Origin: Pedobacter ghigonis
GTDB taxonomy: Bacteria > Bacteroidota > Bacteroidia > Sphingobacteriales > Sphingobacteriaceae
Direction: 5' to 3'
NCBI RefSeq assembly: GCF_903166585.1
Contig: NZ_CAESCM010000007.1
Location: 186,001-250,000, forward strand
DNA length: 64,000 nt
Numbering within the stretch: the stretch's first letter is position 1; each line of letters begins with the position of its first letter. Positions 34,214 through 47,400 of the stretch are shown piece by piece. The position numbers were made by a program, and so were the translations under genes. A model generated the notes under the pieces. The model saw only the letters and a list, made by a program, of their open reading frames with translations, was not told the origin of the DNA and made no database searches.

Positions 34214-35188
34214 TTAAAACACCCTTGGGGTGGCTAATCTGATGTTTTGCCTGATAAATGAATAGGCAATAGAAATCTCATGAGTGCCGCTGCTATAGCC
34301 TTGTAAGGGCCCAATTGAGAAATCATAGCCATAACCTATCCTGATTTTTTCGGAAGGAAAAATCTGTATTGCTGCAACAGCAGAGTTACGTGGCGTAAGA
34401 TCTTTCTGTAAGTAACTTTTATCATACAGTTTTACTCCTGTGCGGTAAGAACCGCCTACCCAGATAAAATCTTTGATCATTAAAAAAGCATTTAAATCTA
34501 AGCTGGTTGGCCCGCCACGATCGTCTTTCAGCAAAAATGACGGCTTAAGCTGAAAATTTTCTGAAAGTGGAAACAATGCACCTGCAGTTAAATAATAATG
34601 TGGTTTGGGTTGCGGAATAAATGCATAACGATCAATATCGATATAAGTAGCAATCAGGTTATCGACCGAGAAACCTGCATAATATTTATCGTTGGCAAAA
34701 TACACCCCTGCCCTGGCATCGGGCACAATGGTGCTTTGCATGCCTACCGGTTGATTAGGCTCCGGATTGTTGGGGTTCAGCATCGAACCATCTATACCCA
34801 ACTGTGCCATCCCTACGCCAAAACCTAAAGCCAGACGTGAGCTGCCATCATCGTTCAGCCTGATTCGGTAAGCATAGTTACCATAAATACTCAGGTTATT
34901 TTGCGCGCCCAGTTTATCGCTTGCTATTTGCAGGGCCAAACCCACATTTCCACTGTTGGCAATTGCATCGACCGCCAGCGACATGCTTCTTGGTGCACCG
35001 GTAATTCCCGTCCACTGGCTACGGTAAAAGCTATGCACATTTAACACTTCTTTATAACCTGCGTAGGCCGGATTAATGTAAATGCCGTTAAACATGTACT
35101 GACTGTACTGGGCATCCTGCTGTGCAGATACAGGCTGCAAAAGCAACAAAAAAGAACCTGCTATCAGCCAAATTAATTTCTTCATCAT
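34214..35188 (-). CDS. PorP/SprF family T9SS-associated outer membrane protein (cassette B)
   Basis: This 324-residue PorP/SprF-family barrel shares about 98 percent of mature residues with the cassette A copy; I see only T/S, V/I, L/F, V/A, I/V and L/I changes. The signal peptide is clearly different (FLLLLQPVSAQ against FMLLSGAASAQ). The frame opens Met-Met; by comparison with its twin the second ATG at 35185 may be the true start. It begins only 12 bases after the adhesin B stop, with no hairpin, so it should be expressed together with adhesin B. It should serve T9SS export or surface retention of the type B adhesin. No OmpA-type gene follows here. Confidence 0.93.
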   Translation of the reverse strand: MMKKLIWLIAGSFLLLLQPVSAQQDAQYSQYMFNGIYINPAYAGYKEVLNVHSFYRSQWTGITGAPRSMSLAVDAIANSGNVGLALQIASDKLGAQNNLSIYGNYAYRIRLNDDGSSRLALGFGVGMAQLGIDGSMLNPNNPEPNQPVGMQSTIVPDARAGVYFANDKYYAGFSVDNLIATYIDIDRYAFIPQPKPHYYLTAGALFPLSENFQLKPSFLLKDDRGGPTSLDLNAFLMIKDFIWVGGSYRTGVKLYDKSYLQKDLTPRNSAVAAIQIFPSEKIRIGYGYDFSIGPLQGYSSGTHEISIAYSFIRQNIRLATPRVF

Positions 35189-35200
35189 TTCAGTTTCGTA

Positions 35201-35475
35201 TTAGTTCTTAAATGCCCTGATTAATGTAATGTAACCTTTAAACACTTTTAGTTCGCTGCTACCCGATTTACGTACACGTAACAGATAGTAGTAGGTACCT
35301 TCGTTCAGCCCCTCCCCTGTCCAGCTGTTCTGGTAACCTTTGGCGCGGTAAACTTCGTTACCCCACCGGTTTACAATAGTCAGTTCGTTTTCGGCAAAAT
35401 TGGCCAGTCCGTTTATTTCGAAAGTATCGTTAATACCATCGCCGTTTGGTGTAAACAGGTTCGGGATAAGCAAAT
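35201..35475 (-). other. T9SS type B C-terminal sorting domain of adhesin B
   Basis: The last 92 residues begin [20 protein letters not shown] and end TLIRAFKN. They match the CTD of adhesin A almost residue for residue ([25 protein letters not shown]), while the domains just before diverge. Confidence 0.92.
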
Positions 35476-38400
35476 CATCGCCCGAAATGGTGGCAGCATC
35501 TGCCAGTACGGTATTGTTATTTGGCACCGGATCGGGCTGATCGGCTTTTACCGTAGCACTATTATTCAATATACCTGTAGCCAGTGTACGAGATTTGAAG
35601 GTTAAGGTTGCCGACTGGTTTAAATCCAGACTGCCAACCAACCACACAAAATCACGCGTTGTGGTACTGTAAGTAGTAGTACCCACGGTTACAGTAATCT
35701 CTTTTGGCGCATCGATAAGCGTTGTTAACCTATCGGTAACGGTAACACCAGTAGCCTTATTTGCTCCCTTATTGGTTACGGTAATTTTATAGGTTACGTC
35801 AGATCCAGTCCTGATTTCGCCTTTGGTCATCAGTTCTTTGGTGATTACCAGATCGGCCGATTTATCTACATCCATAATTACCTCAGGCTTAATCACTGTT
35901 CCGTTTGGAGCAGTCATTGTAGCTACGTTTTTAATGGTATTGTAGCTATTTACATCTGGTGCAACTTTAGCATCGAAAGTGAGCACTGTGCTCGAATTAG
36001 GCTGCATATTGATAGTCCATTTCAGGCTGTTGCCTGTTACCGTTCCATAACCCGACACCGAACCCGGTACGTAGGTTAAACCTGCCGGAAGCTCATCCGT
36101 AATGGTTACCCCGTTTAAGGCCGAACCGCCGGTATTGCGCACCTGTAAGGCATAAGTTAATACTTCGTTTGCCTGTGCCTTACCATCTTTATTGCCTTTG
36201 TTATCGGTTACCGATTTACTGCCTTCTAACTTACCTTCGGTTGGGATTACAACTGCCGGATTTAATGGCGATGCGATATTGGCCGGATCAACCACTGTTG
36301 CAATGTTATTGATGTTTAAAACGCCTGAAGGAAGGGCTGCATCAACAATCACTTTGAAAGTTACCACCACCTGTCCGTTTGCTGGTATGCTTAGGTTACT
36401 CCAGGTTAATACATTGCCTGCCAATACAGCACCTTTATCGGCACTAGCCGTAACATAAGTGGTATTAGCCGGTACCTGATCGGTAATTTTAACACCTGTG
36501 CGGTTTGTAGTACCGTTATTACGCACCACAATGCTATAGGTTAATACTTCGTTAGGCTCGGCCTTGCTATTGTTATTGGCATCAGTAACCGTTTTGGCAC
36601 TCGCAATGCGCGGCAGCTCTAAAACTGTCGGACTGTCGTTATCTTCAGCCGTGCCCGAAATATCGGTAACCTTATTCCCTGCCGGAGTACTTGCCGTAAG
36701 TGTTGCGGTATTACTTACCGAACTTACATTTTTCTCGGCCTGGGTAATGGTGTACACTACGGTGGCTACAGCAGTTTCACCAGGTGCAATACTTGCCGGC
36801 GTAAAAGTAATCGTTGAAGGGATTTTAGCATCAACCAGGTTAAAGTTGCCTAAAGTAACATTACCTGTGTTTTTCGCTGTGAATGTATAAGAAACCGTAT
36901 TGCCATCAGCACTTAGGGCACCTGTTTTAACCAAAGTTAAACCCGGAGCTTCAGGAATAATATAAACTGTCGGATCGTCTGGTGCCAAAGTTTTTGGATT
37001 ATCAGACAGCTTGGCCAGCTTGTTACCCACACCATAATTAGCCGTTAAACTGGCCTGGTTTACAAATTTTCCGTAATCGATTTCAGGCTGGGTTAACGTA
37101 TGTCGTGCCAGGATCATAGCTGTTTCTGCTGGCTCTAATTTGGCAATAACCGCAGGTGTAATGCTACCCGCATCGGCACCCGGATCGGTTACTACGATAT
37201 TGGTTAAGGTGATATTACCGGTATTGGTTACCTGGATACTGTATTCAATCACCTTGATTACGCCGGCACCGCTGGCTACCAATTTGGTAAACCTTACAGA
37301 TGGATCGGCAACAATTGGCGAGAAAGTAGCATCATCGGCAGCAGGTGTAGCCGGATTATCAGACACTTTGGTTAAAGTATTTCCCTGCGGATCTTTAGCC
37401 GTTGCATTTACCTGATTGCTGAAACCACCTGCATTTACATCACTTTGTTTTACGGTATGTTTAGCGCTAATGCTCACCGTTTCGCCAGGTAATACGCGGC
37501 TAATATTAGCAGGTATTAAACTTCCGGCATCAGCATTTGCATCTGTTAAAGCAATATCGGTTAAGGTTACATTACCTGTATTTTTGAAAATAATGTTGTA
37601 ATTAATTACGTCGCCGGCTTTGGTTGCTGTATTTGCAGCAGCTTTGGTTAAAGTATAAGCAGGCGAAGGAACCAGTTTCGTTACAGTAGGATCGTTAGGC
37701 GTGGTGGTAGCCGGATCATCTGATAACTGGGTAATCGTATTTCCTTTACTATCGGTAACTTTTACAGTAGCCTGGTTGGTAAAGCTACCTGAATTGACCT
37801 CACTTTGTGTTAGCGTATGTTTAGCCACAGCATTAATACTTGCTCCAGGTGCCAACGTTGCAATGCTTGCCGGCTGTATGCTACCTGCATTTGCTGCTGC
37901 ATCGCTCAATACCAGATTACTCAATGTAGTGCTACCGGTATTGGTAATGGTGAAGGTATAATCGATTGATTCGCCAGCCTTGGTACCTACTGAAGTGGCA
38001 ACTTTGGTAAAGGTAAACGACGGACTGCTCAGCACCGGTGTTTCAGTCGGTGTATCGTTACTTCTTCCGCTACCCGAAATATCGGTTACGGTATTGCTAG
38101 CAGGTGTTTTTGCAGTTACCGAAGCCGTATTGCTTACTTTTCCGGCATCTTTATCACTTTGAGTAAGGGTGTAAACTTCATTATAGGTTAAACTGGCACC
38201 TGCCGCCAAAGTACCCGGTAAGGTTTTGGTGAGGGCCAGTTTACTATCTACCAGTACAATATCATTGATGGTTACATCGCCGGTATTGGTAATGGTAAAA
38301 GTGTAGGTAATCTGGTTTCCATCGGCACTTAAGGCACCTGTTTTAACCAGTGCGATACCGCCTTTTAATAATGGCGTAGTTACCGAAGATTGATTATTGG

Positions 38401-41400
38401 TATTTTCAGGATCATTTGTTCCGACAGGTGCGGTTAAAGACACCTGATTAACCAGCGACAAGCCTGAATAGCCTGCTGCTACTTTTCCATTCACTACTAA
38501 ACTTACTTCATCACCTGTCAATAAATCAGCCGATAAGGTAAAGGTATTTCCAGTTGCACTGTAAACGCCACCTGTAGCTGTGTAGGTAATATTTTCAAGT
38601 CCGGCCGGAAGGTTTTCTGTTACGCCTATCGATTTTCCACTTAAAACAGTAGCCGGACCATTGTTTTTGATTTTAATGGTATAGCTGATATTTCCGCTGG
38701 TTTCTACACCGCTAACATTGGCTGTTTTGCTGATCTGAAGATCGCTGCTCCAATCCGGAATGGTAACCACAACTTTAGCTGTAGAAGTCTTGGTCGCATC
38801 CAGTTTATCGGTAATGGTATAGGTCAGGTTATATACCCCTGGAAGTGTTTTAGCTGCTACATTTACATTTCCGCTGGTAACATCGATGTTGATATTCGGG
38901 TTATCAGTTGAATTTTGGGTGATTGAAACGGTTCCGGTTGTTGCGGTCGAAACTGCATTATAAAGGTCGTTCACTAAAATATCGGCAACTGCAGTACCTC
39001 CTGTAAATCCATTAGCAGTACCGGCATCATCTTTTGCTAAAATTGCACCTGTACCAACGGTAATGGTTACTGTAGCTGTTTTAGTTTGACCAGGGTTCAG
39101 TTTATCTTCGATCTGGTAAACCAAAGTATAAGTTCCGGCAGGTGTGTTTGGTGCTACATTCACTTTTCCGGTGGTCACATCTAAACTTACATTAGGATTG
39201 CTGCTCGAAACCTGGGTTAATTTAACATCAGCCAAAGTTGCAGGGTTACCGTTATAAGTATCGTTTACCAATACATTTTCTACTGCGGTGCCTCCGGTAA
39301 AGCCGTTTGCATTTCCAGCATCGTTTATAGCAACCATGGCTGGGGCAGTAACAGTAATGGTTACCGTAGCTTGCCTTGTTTGAGCAGGGTTCAGTTTATC
39401 TTCAATCTGGTAAACCAAAGTATAAGTTCCTGCAGGTGTGTTTGGTGCTACATTCACTTTTCCGGTGGTCACATCTAAACTTACATTAGGATTGCTGCTC
39501 GAAACCTGGATTAATTTAACATCAGCCAAAGTTGCAGGGTTACCGTTATAAGTATCGTTTACCAACACATTTTCTACTGCTGTGCCACCGGTAAAGCCGT
39601 TTGCATTTCCAGCATCGTTTGTAGCAAGCATCGCTGGTGCGGTAACAGTGATGGTTACCGTAGCTTGCCTTGTTTGAGCAGGATCTAATTTATCTGCAAT
39701 TTCGTAAACTATCGTGTAAACACCTGCCGGGGTATTAGGTTTAACATTAACCTCTCCGGTTGTTGTATTAAGTGTAACGTTCGGATTAGTTGTTGAAACC
39801 TGACTAAGCGTCACCTCACTTAATCCAGGCGCAGCAGTTGTTCCGTTATAAGTATCATTTGCTAATACATTCGCCACTGGAGTCCCTCCTACTAAACCAT
39901 TAACACTTCCCGTATCGTCTTTTGCTGTAAGCGTTCCCGAAGCTACCGTTACTTTTACTGTAGCAGTCGAAGTTTTGGTCGCATCCAGTTTATCGGTGAT
40001 GGTGTAAGTTAAAGTATAAACGCCAGCCGGAGTATTCGCTGCTACACTCACTGCACCTGTTGCAGGATCGAGCGTTACTTTTCCGTTGCTATCATTTGTA
40101 CCGTTGGTGATCGTTACATCCGCCAAAGTTGGCGCGGTTGCAGTACCATTGTAGGTATCGTTTGAAAGTACGTTTGCAACAGCTGTTCCGCCGGTTACCG
40201 AGTTTGCAGATCCTGCATCGTCTTTCGCTAAAATCGCACCTGAAGCTACTGTTACTTTTACGGTTGCAGTCGAAGTTTTGGTCGCATCCAGTTTATCGGT
40301 GATGGTATAGGTTAAAGTGTAAACGCCAGCCGGAGTGTTCACTGCTACGCTCACTGCACCTGTTGCAGGATCGAGCGTTACTTTTCCGTTGCTATCGTTA
40401 GTGCCGTTGGTGATGGTTACATCTGCTAAAGTTGGGGCAGTTGTGGTACCATTGTAGGTATCGTTTGAAAGTACATTCGCTACTGCAGTTCCGCCAGTTA
40501 CGGAGTTTGCTGTACCAGCATCATCTTTAGCCAATATCGCACCCGAAGCTACCGTTACTTTTACTGTTGCAGTCGAAGTTTTGCCTGCATCCAGTTTATC
40601 GGTAATGGTATACGTTAAGGTATAAACACCAGCCGGAGTATTCGCTGCTACGCTTACCGCTCCTGTTGCAGGATCGAGCGTTACTTTTCCGTTGCTATCA
40701 TTTGTACCGTTGGTGATCGTTACATCCGCCAAAGTTGGCGCGGTTGCAGTACCATTGTAGGTATCGTTTGAAAGTACATTTGCAACAGCTGTTCCGCCGG
40801 TTACCGAGTTTGCAGATCCTGCATCGTCTTTCGCTAAAATCGCACCTGAAGCTACTGTTACTTTTACGGTTGCAGTCGAAGTTTTGGTCGCATCCAGTTT
40901 ATCGGTGATGGTATAGGTTAAAGTGTAAACGCCAGCCGGAGTGTTCACTGCTACGCTCACTGCACCTGTTGCAGGATCGAGCGTTACTTTTCCGTTGCTA
41001 TCGTTAGTGCCGTTGGTGATGGTTACATCTGCTAAAGTTGGGGCAGTTGTGGTACCATTGTAGGTATCGTTTGAAAGTACATTCGCTACTGCAGTTCCGC
41101 CAGTTACGGAGTTTGCTGTACCAGCATCATCTTTAGCCAATATCGCACCCGAAGCTACCGTTACTTTTACTGTTGCAGTCGAAGTTTTGCTTGCATCCAG
41201 TTTATCGGTGATAGTATACGTTAAAGTATAAACACCAGCCGGAGTATTCGCTGCTACGCTTACCGCTCCTGTTGCAGGATCGAGCGTTACTTTTCCGTTG
41301 CTATCATTTGTACCGTTGGTGATCGTTACATCCGCCAAAGTTGGCGCGGTTGCAGTACCATTGTAGGTATCGTTTGAAAGTACATTCGCTACTGCAGTTC

Positions 41401-44400
41401 CGCCGGTTACTGAGTTTGCCGAACCAGCATCATCTTTCGCTAAAATTGCACCCGAAGCTACCGTTACTTTTACGGTTGCAGTAGAAGTTTTGCCTGCATC
41501 CAGTTTATCTGTAAAGGTATACGTTAAAGTATAAACGCCAGCCGGAGTATTCGCTGCTACGCTTACCGCCCCTGTTGCAGGATCGAGCGTTACTTTTCCG
41601 TTGCTATCGTTGGTACCATTGGTAATGGTTACATCTGCCAAAGTTGGTGCAGTTGCAGTACCGTTGTAGGTATCGTTTGAAAGTACGTTTGCAATAGCTG
41701 TTCCACCAGTTACTGAGTTAGCTGTACCGGCATCATCTTTAGCCAATATCGCACCTGAAGCTACAGTTACTTTTACTGTTGCAGTAGAAGTTTTGCTTGC
41801 ATCCAGTTTATCGGTGATGGTGTACGTTAAGGTATAAACGCCAGCCGGAGTGTTTGCTGCAGCGCTTACCGCTCCTGTTGCAGGATCGAGCGTTACTTTT
41901 CCATTGCTATCATTTGTACCGTTGGTGATCGTTACATCTGCTAAAGTTGGTGCAGTTGTGGTACCGTTGTAATTGTCATTCGCCAAAACGTTCGTTACAG
42001 CCGTTCCACCAGTTACCGAGTTTGCCGAACCAGCATCATCTTTCGCTAAGATTGCACCAGAAGCTACCGTTACTTTTACTGTTGCAGTAGAGGTTTTGCT
42101 TGCATCCAGTTTATCGGTGATGGTATAAGTTAAGGTATAAACACCAGCCGGTGTGTTTGCTGCAACGCTTACCGCGCCTGTTGCAGGATCAAGCGTTACT
42201 TTACCATTGCTATCGTTTGTACCGTTGGTGATGGTTACATCAGCTAAAGTTGGTGCAGTTGTGGTGCCATTGTAGGTATCGTTTGAAAGTACATTCGCTA
42301 CTGCTGTTCCACCAGTCACTGAGTTAGCTGTACCAGCATCATCTTTAGCCAATATCGCACCAGAAGCTACTGTTACTTTAACCGTAGCGGTTGAAGTTTT
42401 CGTGGCATCCAGTTTATCTGTGATGGTATACGTTAAGGTATAAACACCAGCCGGAGTGTTCGCAGCTACGCTTACCGCACCTGTTGCAGGATCGAGTGTT
42501 ACTTTTCCATTGCTATCATTTGTACCGTTGGTGATGGTTACATCTGCTAAAGTTGGTGCAGTTGTGGTACCGTTGTAGCTATCGTTTGAAAGTACATTCG
42601 CCACTGCTGTTCCACCAGTCACTGAGTTAGCTGTACCAGTATCGTCTTTCGCTAAAATTGTACCAGAAGCTACCGTTACTTTAACAGTAGCGGTTGAAGT
42701 TTTCGTGGCATCCAGTTTATCGGTGATGGTATAAGTTAAAGTATAAATGCCAGCCGGAGTGTTCGCTGCAACACTCACTGCACCTGTTGCAGGATCGAGT
42801 GTTACTTTTCCGTTGCTATCATTTGTACCGTTGGTAATGGTTACATCTGCTAAAGTTGGCGCAGTTGTGGTGCCATTGTAATTGTCATTCGCCAAAACAT
42901 TAGCTACAGCTGTTCCTCCGCTTACCGAGTTTGCAGATCCTGCATCGTCTTTGGCCAATATCGCACCCGAAGCTACCGTTACTTTTACTGTTGCAGTAGA
43001 AGTTTTGGTCGCATCCAGTTTATCTGTGATGGTATACGTTAAGGTATAAACACCAGCCGGAGTGTTCGCTGCCACGCTCACTGCACCTGTTGCAGGATCG
43101 AGTGTTACTTTTCCGTTGCTATCATTTGTACCGTTGGTGATGGTTACATCTGCCAAAGTTGGTGCAGTTGTGGTACCGTTGTAATTGTCATTCGCCAAAA
43201 CGTTCGTTACAGCCGTTCCACCAGTTACCGAGTTTGCCGAACCAGCATCATCTTTGGCCAATATCGCACCTGAAGCTACCGTTACTTTTACTGTTGCAGT
43301 AGAAGTTTTGCTTGCATCCAGTTTATCGGTGATGGTATAGGTCAAGGTATAAACGCCAGCCGGAGTGTTTGCAACCACGCTTACCGCTCCTGTTGCAGGA
43401 TCGAGTGTTACTTTTCCATTGCTATCATTTGTACCGTTGGTAATGGTCACATCTGCCAAAGTTGGAGCAGTTGTGCTGCCGTTGTAATTGTCATTTGCCA
43501 AAACATTAACTACAGCTGTTCCACCGGTTACTGAGTTTGCCGAACCGGCATCGTCTTTAGCCAATATTGCACCCGAAGCCACGGTTACTTTTACTGTTGC
43601 AGTAGAAGTTTTGCTTGCATCCAGTTTATCGGTGATGGTATAGGTCAAGGTATAAACACCAGCCGGAGTATTCGCTGCAACGCTTACCGCTCCTGTTGCA
43701 GGATCGAGTGTTACTTTTCCGTTGCTATCGTTAGTACCATTGGTAATGGTTACATCTGCTAAAGTTGGAGCAGTTGCAGTACCGTTGTACGTATCGTTTG
43801 AAAGTACATTCGCTACTGCAGTTCCGCCGGTTACTGAATTTGCCGAACCAGCATCATCTTTGGCCAATATCGCACCAGAAGCTACCGTTACTTTTACGGT
43901 TGCAGTCGAAGTTTTGCTTGCATCCAGTTTATCGGTGATGGTATAAGTTAAGGTATAAACGCCAGCCGGAGTATTCGCTGCAACGCTTACCGCTCCTGTT
44001 GCAGGATCAAGTGTTACTTTTCCGTTGCTATCGTTAGTGCCGTTGGTGATGGTTACATTAGCAAGATTCGCCTGAGCACCATTATTATAAGTGTCATTTC
44101 CTAAAACATTAGCTACCGCTGTTCCACCAGTTACGGAGTTTGCCGAACCTGCATCGTCTTTCGCTAAAATCGCACCAGAAGCTACCGTTACTTTTACTGT
44201 TGCAGTAGAGGTTTTGCTTGCATCCAGTTTATCGGTGATGGTATATGTTAAGGTATAAACACCAGCTGGGGTGTTCGCTGCTACGCTCACCGCGCCTGTT
44301 GCAGGATCAAGTGTTACTTTTCCATTGCTATCATTTGTACCGTTGGTGATGGTTACATCTGCCAAAGTTGGAGCAGTTGTGGTACCGTTGTAATTGTCAT

Positions 44401-47400
44401 TCGCCAATACATTCACTACTGCTGTTCCGCCGGTTACTGAATTTGCCGAACCAGCATCATCTTTGGCCAATATCGCACCAGAAGCTACCGTTACTTTTAC
44501 TGTTGCAGTAGAGGTTTTGCTTGCATCCAGTTTATCGGTGATGGTATATGTTAAGGTATAAACACCAGCTGGGGTGTTCGCTGCTACGCTCACCGCGCCT
44601 GTTGCAGGATCAAGTGTTACTTTTCCATTGCTATCATTTGTACCGTTGGTGATGGTTACATCTGCCAAAGTTGGAGCAGTTGTGGTACCGTTGTAATTGT
44701 CATTCGCCAATACATTCACTACTGCTGTTCCGCCGGTTACTGAATTTGCCGAACCAGCATCATCTTTGGCCAATATCGCACCAGAAGCTACCGTTACTTT
44801 TACTGTTGCTGTCGAAGTTTTAGTTGCATCCAGTTTATCGGTGATGGTATAGGTTAAGGTATAAACGCCAGCCGGAGTGTTTGCTGCTACGCTCACTGCA
44901 CCTGTTGCAGGATCAAGTGTTACTTTGCCATTGCTATCGTTAGTACCATTGGTAATGGTTACATCTGCCAAAGTTGGCGCAGTTGCAGTACCGTTATAAG
45001 TATCGTTTGCCAAGACATTCGCTACCGCTGTTCCACCGGTTACTGAATTTGCAGAACCAGCATCGTCTTTAGCCAATATCGCACCCGAAGCTACCGTTAC
45101 TTTAACAGTAGCGGTTGAAGTTTTCGTGGCATCCAGTTTATCGGTGATGGTATAAGTTAAGGTATAAACGCCAGCCGGAGTATTTGTTGCAACGCTTACC
45201 ACTCCTGTTGCAGGATCAAGCGTTACTTTTCCGTTGCTATCGTTGGTACCATTGGTAATGGTTACATCAGCCAAGGTTGGTGCAGTTGTGGTACCGTTGT
45301 AATTGTCATTCGCCAATACGTTTGCAACAGCTGTTCCGCCGGTTACTGAATTTGCCGAACCAGCATCATCTTTAGCCAATATCGCACCAGAAGCTACCGT
45401 TACTTTTACTGTTGCAGTAGAGGTTTTGCTTGCATCCAGTTTATCGGTGATGGTATATGTTAAGGTATAAACACCAGCTGGGGTGTTCGCTGCTACGCTC
45501 ACCGCGCCTGTTGCAGGATCAAGTGTTACTTTTCCATTGCTATCATTTGTACCGTTGGTGATGGTTACATCTGCCAAAGTTGGAGCAGTTGTGGTACCGT
45601 TGTAATTGTCATTCGCCAATACATTCACTACGGCTGTTCCGCCGGTTACTGAATTTGCCGAACCAGCATCATCTTTGGCCAATATCGCACCAGAAGCTAC
45701 CGTTACTTTTACTGTTGCAGTAGAAGTTTTGCTTGCATCCAGTTTATCGGTGATGGTATATGTTAAGGTATAAACACCAGCTGGGGTGTTCGCTGCTACG
45801 CTCACCGCGCCTGTTGCAGGATCAAGTGTTACTTTTCCATTGCTATCATTTGTACCGTTGGTGATGGTTACATCTGCCAAAGTTGGAGCAGTTGTGGTAC
45901 CGTTGTAATTGTCATTCGCCAATACATTCACTACGGCTGTTCCGCCGGTTACTGAATTTGCCGAACCAGCATCATCTTTGGCCAATATCGCACCAGAAGC
46001 TACCGTTACTTTTACTGTTGCAGTAGAAGTTTTGCTTGCATCCAGTTTATCGGTGATGGTATACGTTAAGGTATAAACACCAGCCGGAGTATTCGCTGCT
46101 ACGCTTACCGCTCCTGTTGCAGGATCGAGTGTTACTTTTCCATTGCTATTGTTAGTGCCGTTGGTGATGGTTACATCTGCCAAAGTTGGCGCAGTTGTGG
46201 TGCCATTGTAATTGTCATTCGCCAATACATTCGCTACAGCTGTTCCACCGGTTACTGAGTTTGCCGAACCGGCATCGTCTTTGGCCAATATCGCACCAGA
46301 AGCTACCGTTACTTTAACCGTAGCAGTAGAAGTTTTGGTCGCATCCAGTTTATCGGTAATGGTATAAGTTAAGGTATAAACGCCAGCCGGAGTGTTTGCT
46401 GCAACGCTTACCGCTCCTGTTGCAGGATCAAGTGTTACTTTTCCGTTGCTATCATTTGTACCGTTGGTGATCGTTACATCTGCTAAAGTTGGAGCAGTTG
46501 CAGTACCGTTGTACGTATCGTTTGAAAGTACATTCGCTACTGCTGTTCCGCCGGTTACTGAATTTGCCGAACCAGCATCATCTTTGGCCAATATCGCACC
46601 AGAAGCTACCGTTACTTTTACTGTTGCAGTAGAAGTTTTGCTTGCATCCAGTTTATCGGTGATGGTATACGTCAAGGTATAAACACCAGCCGGAGTATTC
46701 GCTGCAACGCTTACCGCTCCTGTTGCAGGATTAAGTGTTACTTTTCCGTTGCTATCATTTGTACCATTGGTAATGGTTACATCTGCCAGAGTTGGGGCAG
46801 TTGTGGTGCCATTGTAGCTATCGTTCGAAAGTACATTCGCCACTGCGGTTCCACCAGTTACAGAGTTAGCTGTACCTGAATCATCTTTGGCCAATATCGC
46901 ACCCGAAGCCACAGTTACTTTTACTGTTGCAGTAGAAGTTTTGCTTGCATCCAGTTTATCGGTGATGGTATAAGTTAAGGTATAAACGCCAGCTGGGGTG
47001 TTCGATGCAACACTCACTGCACCTGTTGCAGGATCAAGCGTTAATTTTCCGTTGCTATCATTTGTACCGTTGGTAATGATTACATCAGCCAAAGTTGGAG
47101 CAGTTGTGGTACCATTGTAATTGTCATTCGCCAAAACGTTCGTTACAGCCGTTCCACCAGTTACTGAGTTTGCCGAACCTGCATCGTCTTTGGCTAATAT
47201 CGCACCTGAAGCCACTGTTACTTTTACTGTAGCGGTTGAAGTTTTGCTTGCATCCAGTTTATCGGTGATGGTATACGTCAAGGTATAAACACCAGCCGGA
47301 GTATTCGCTGCAACGCTTACCGCTCCTGTTGCAGGATCGAGTGTTACTTTTCCGTTGCTATCGTTAGTGCCATTGGTGATGGTTACATCTGCCAAAGTTG

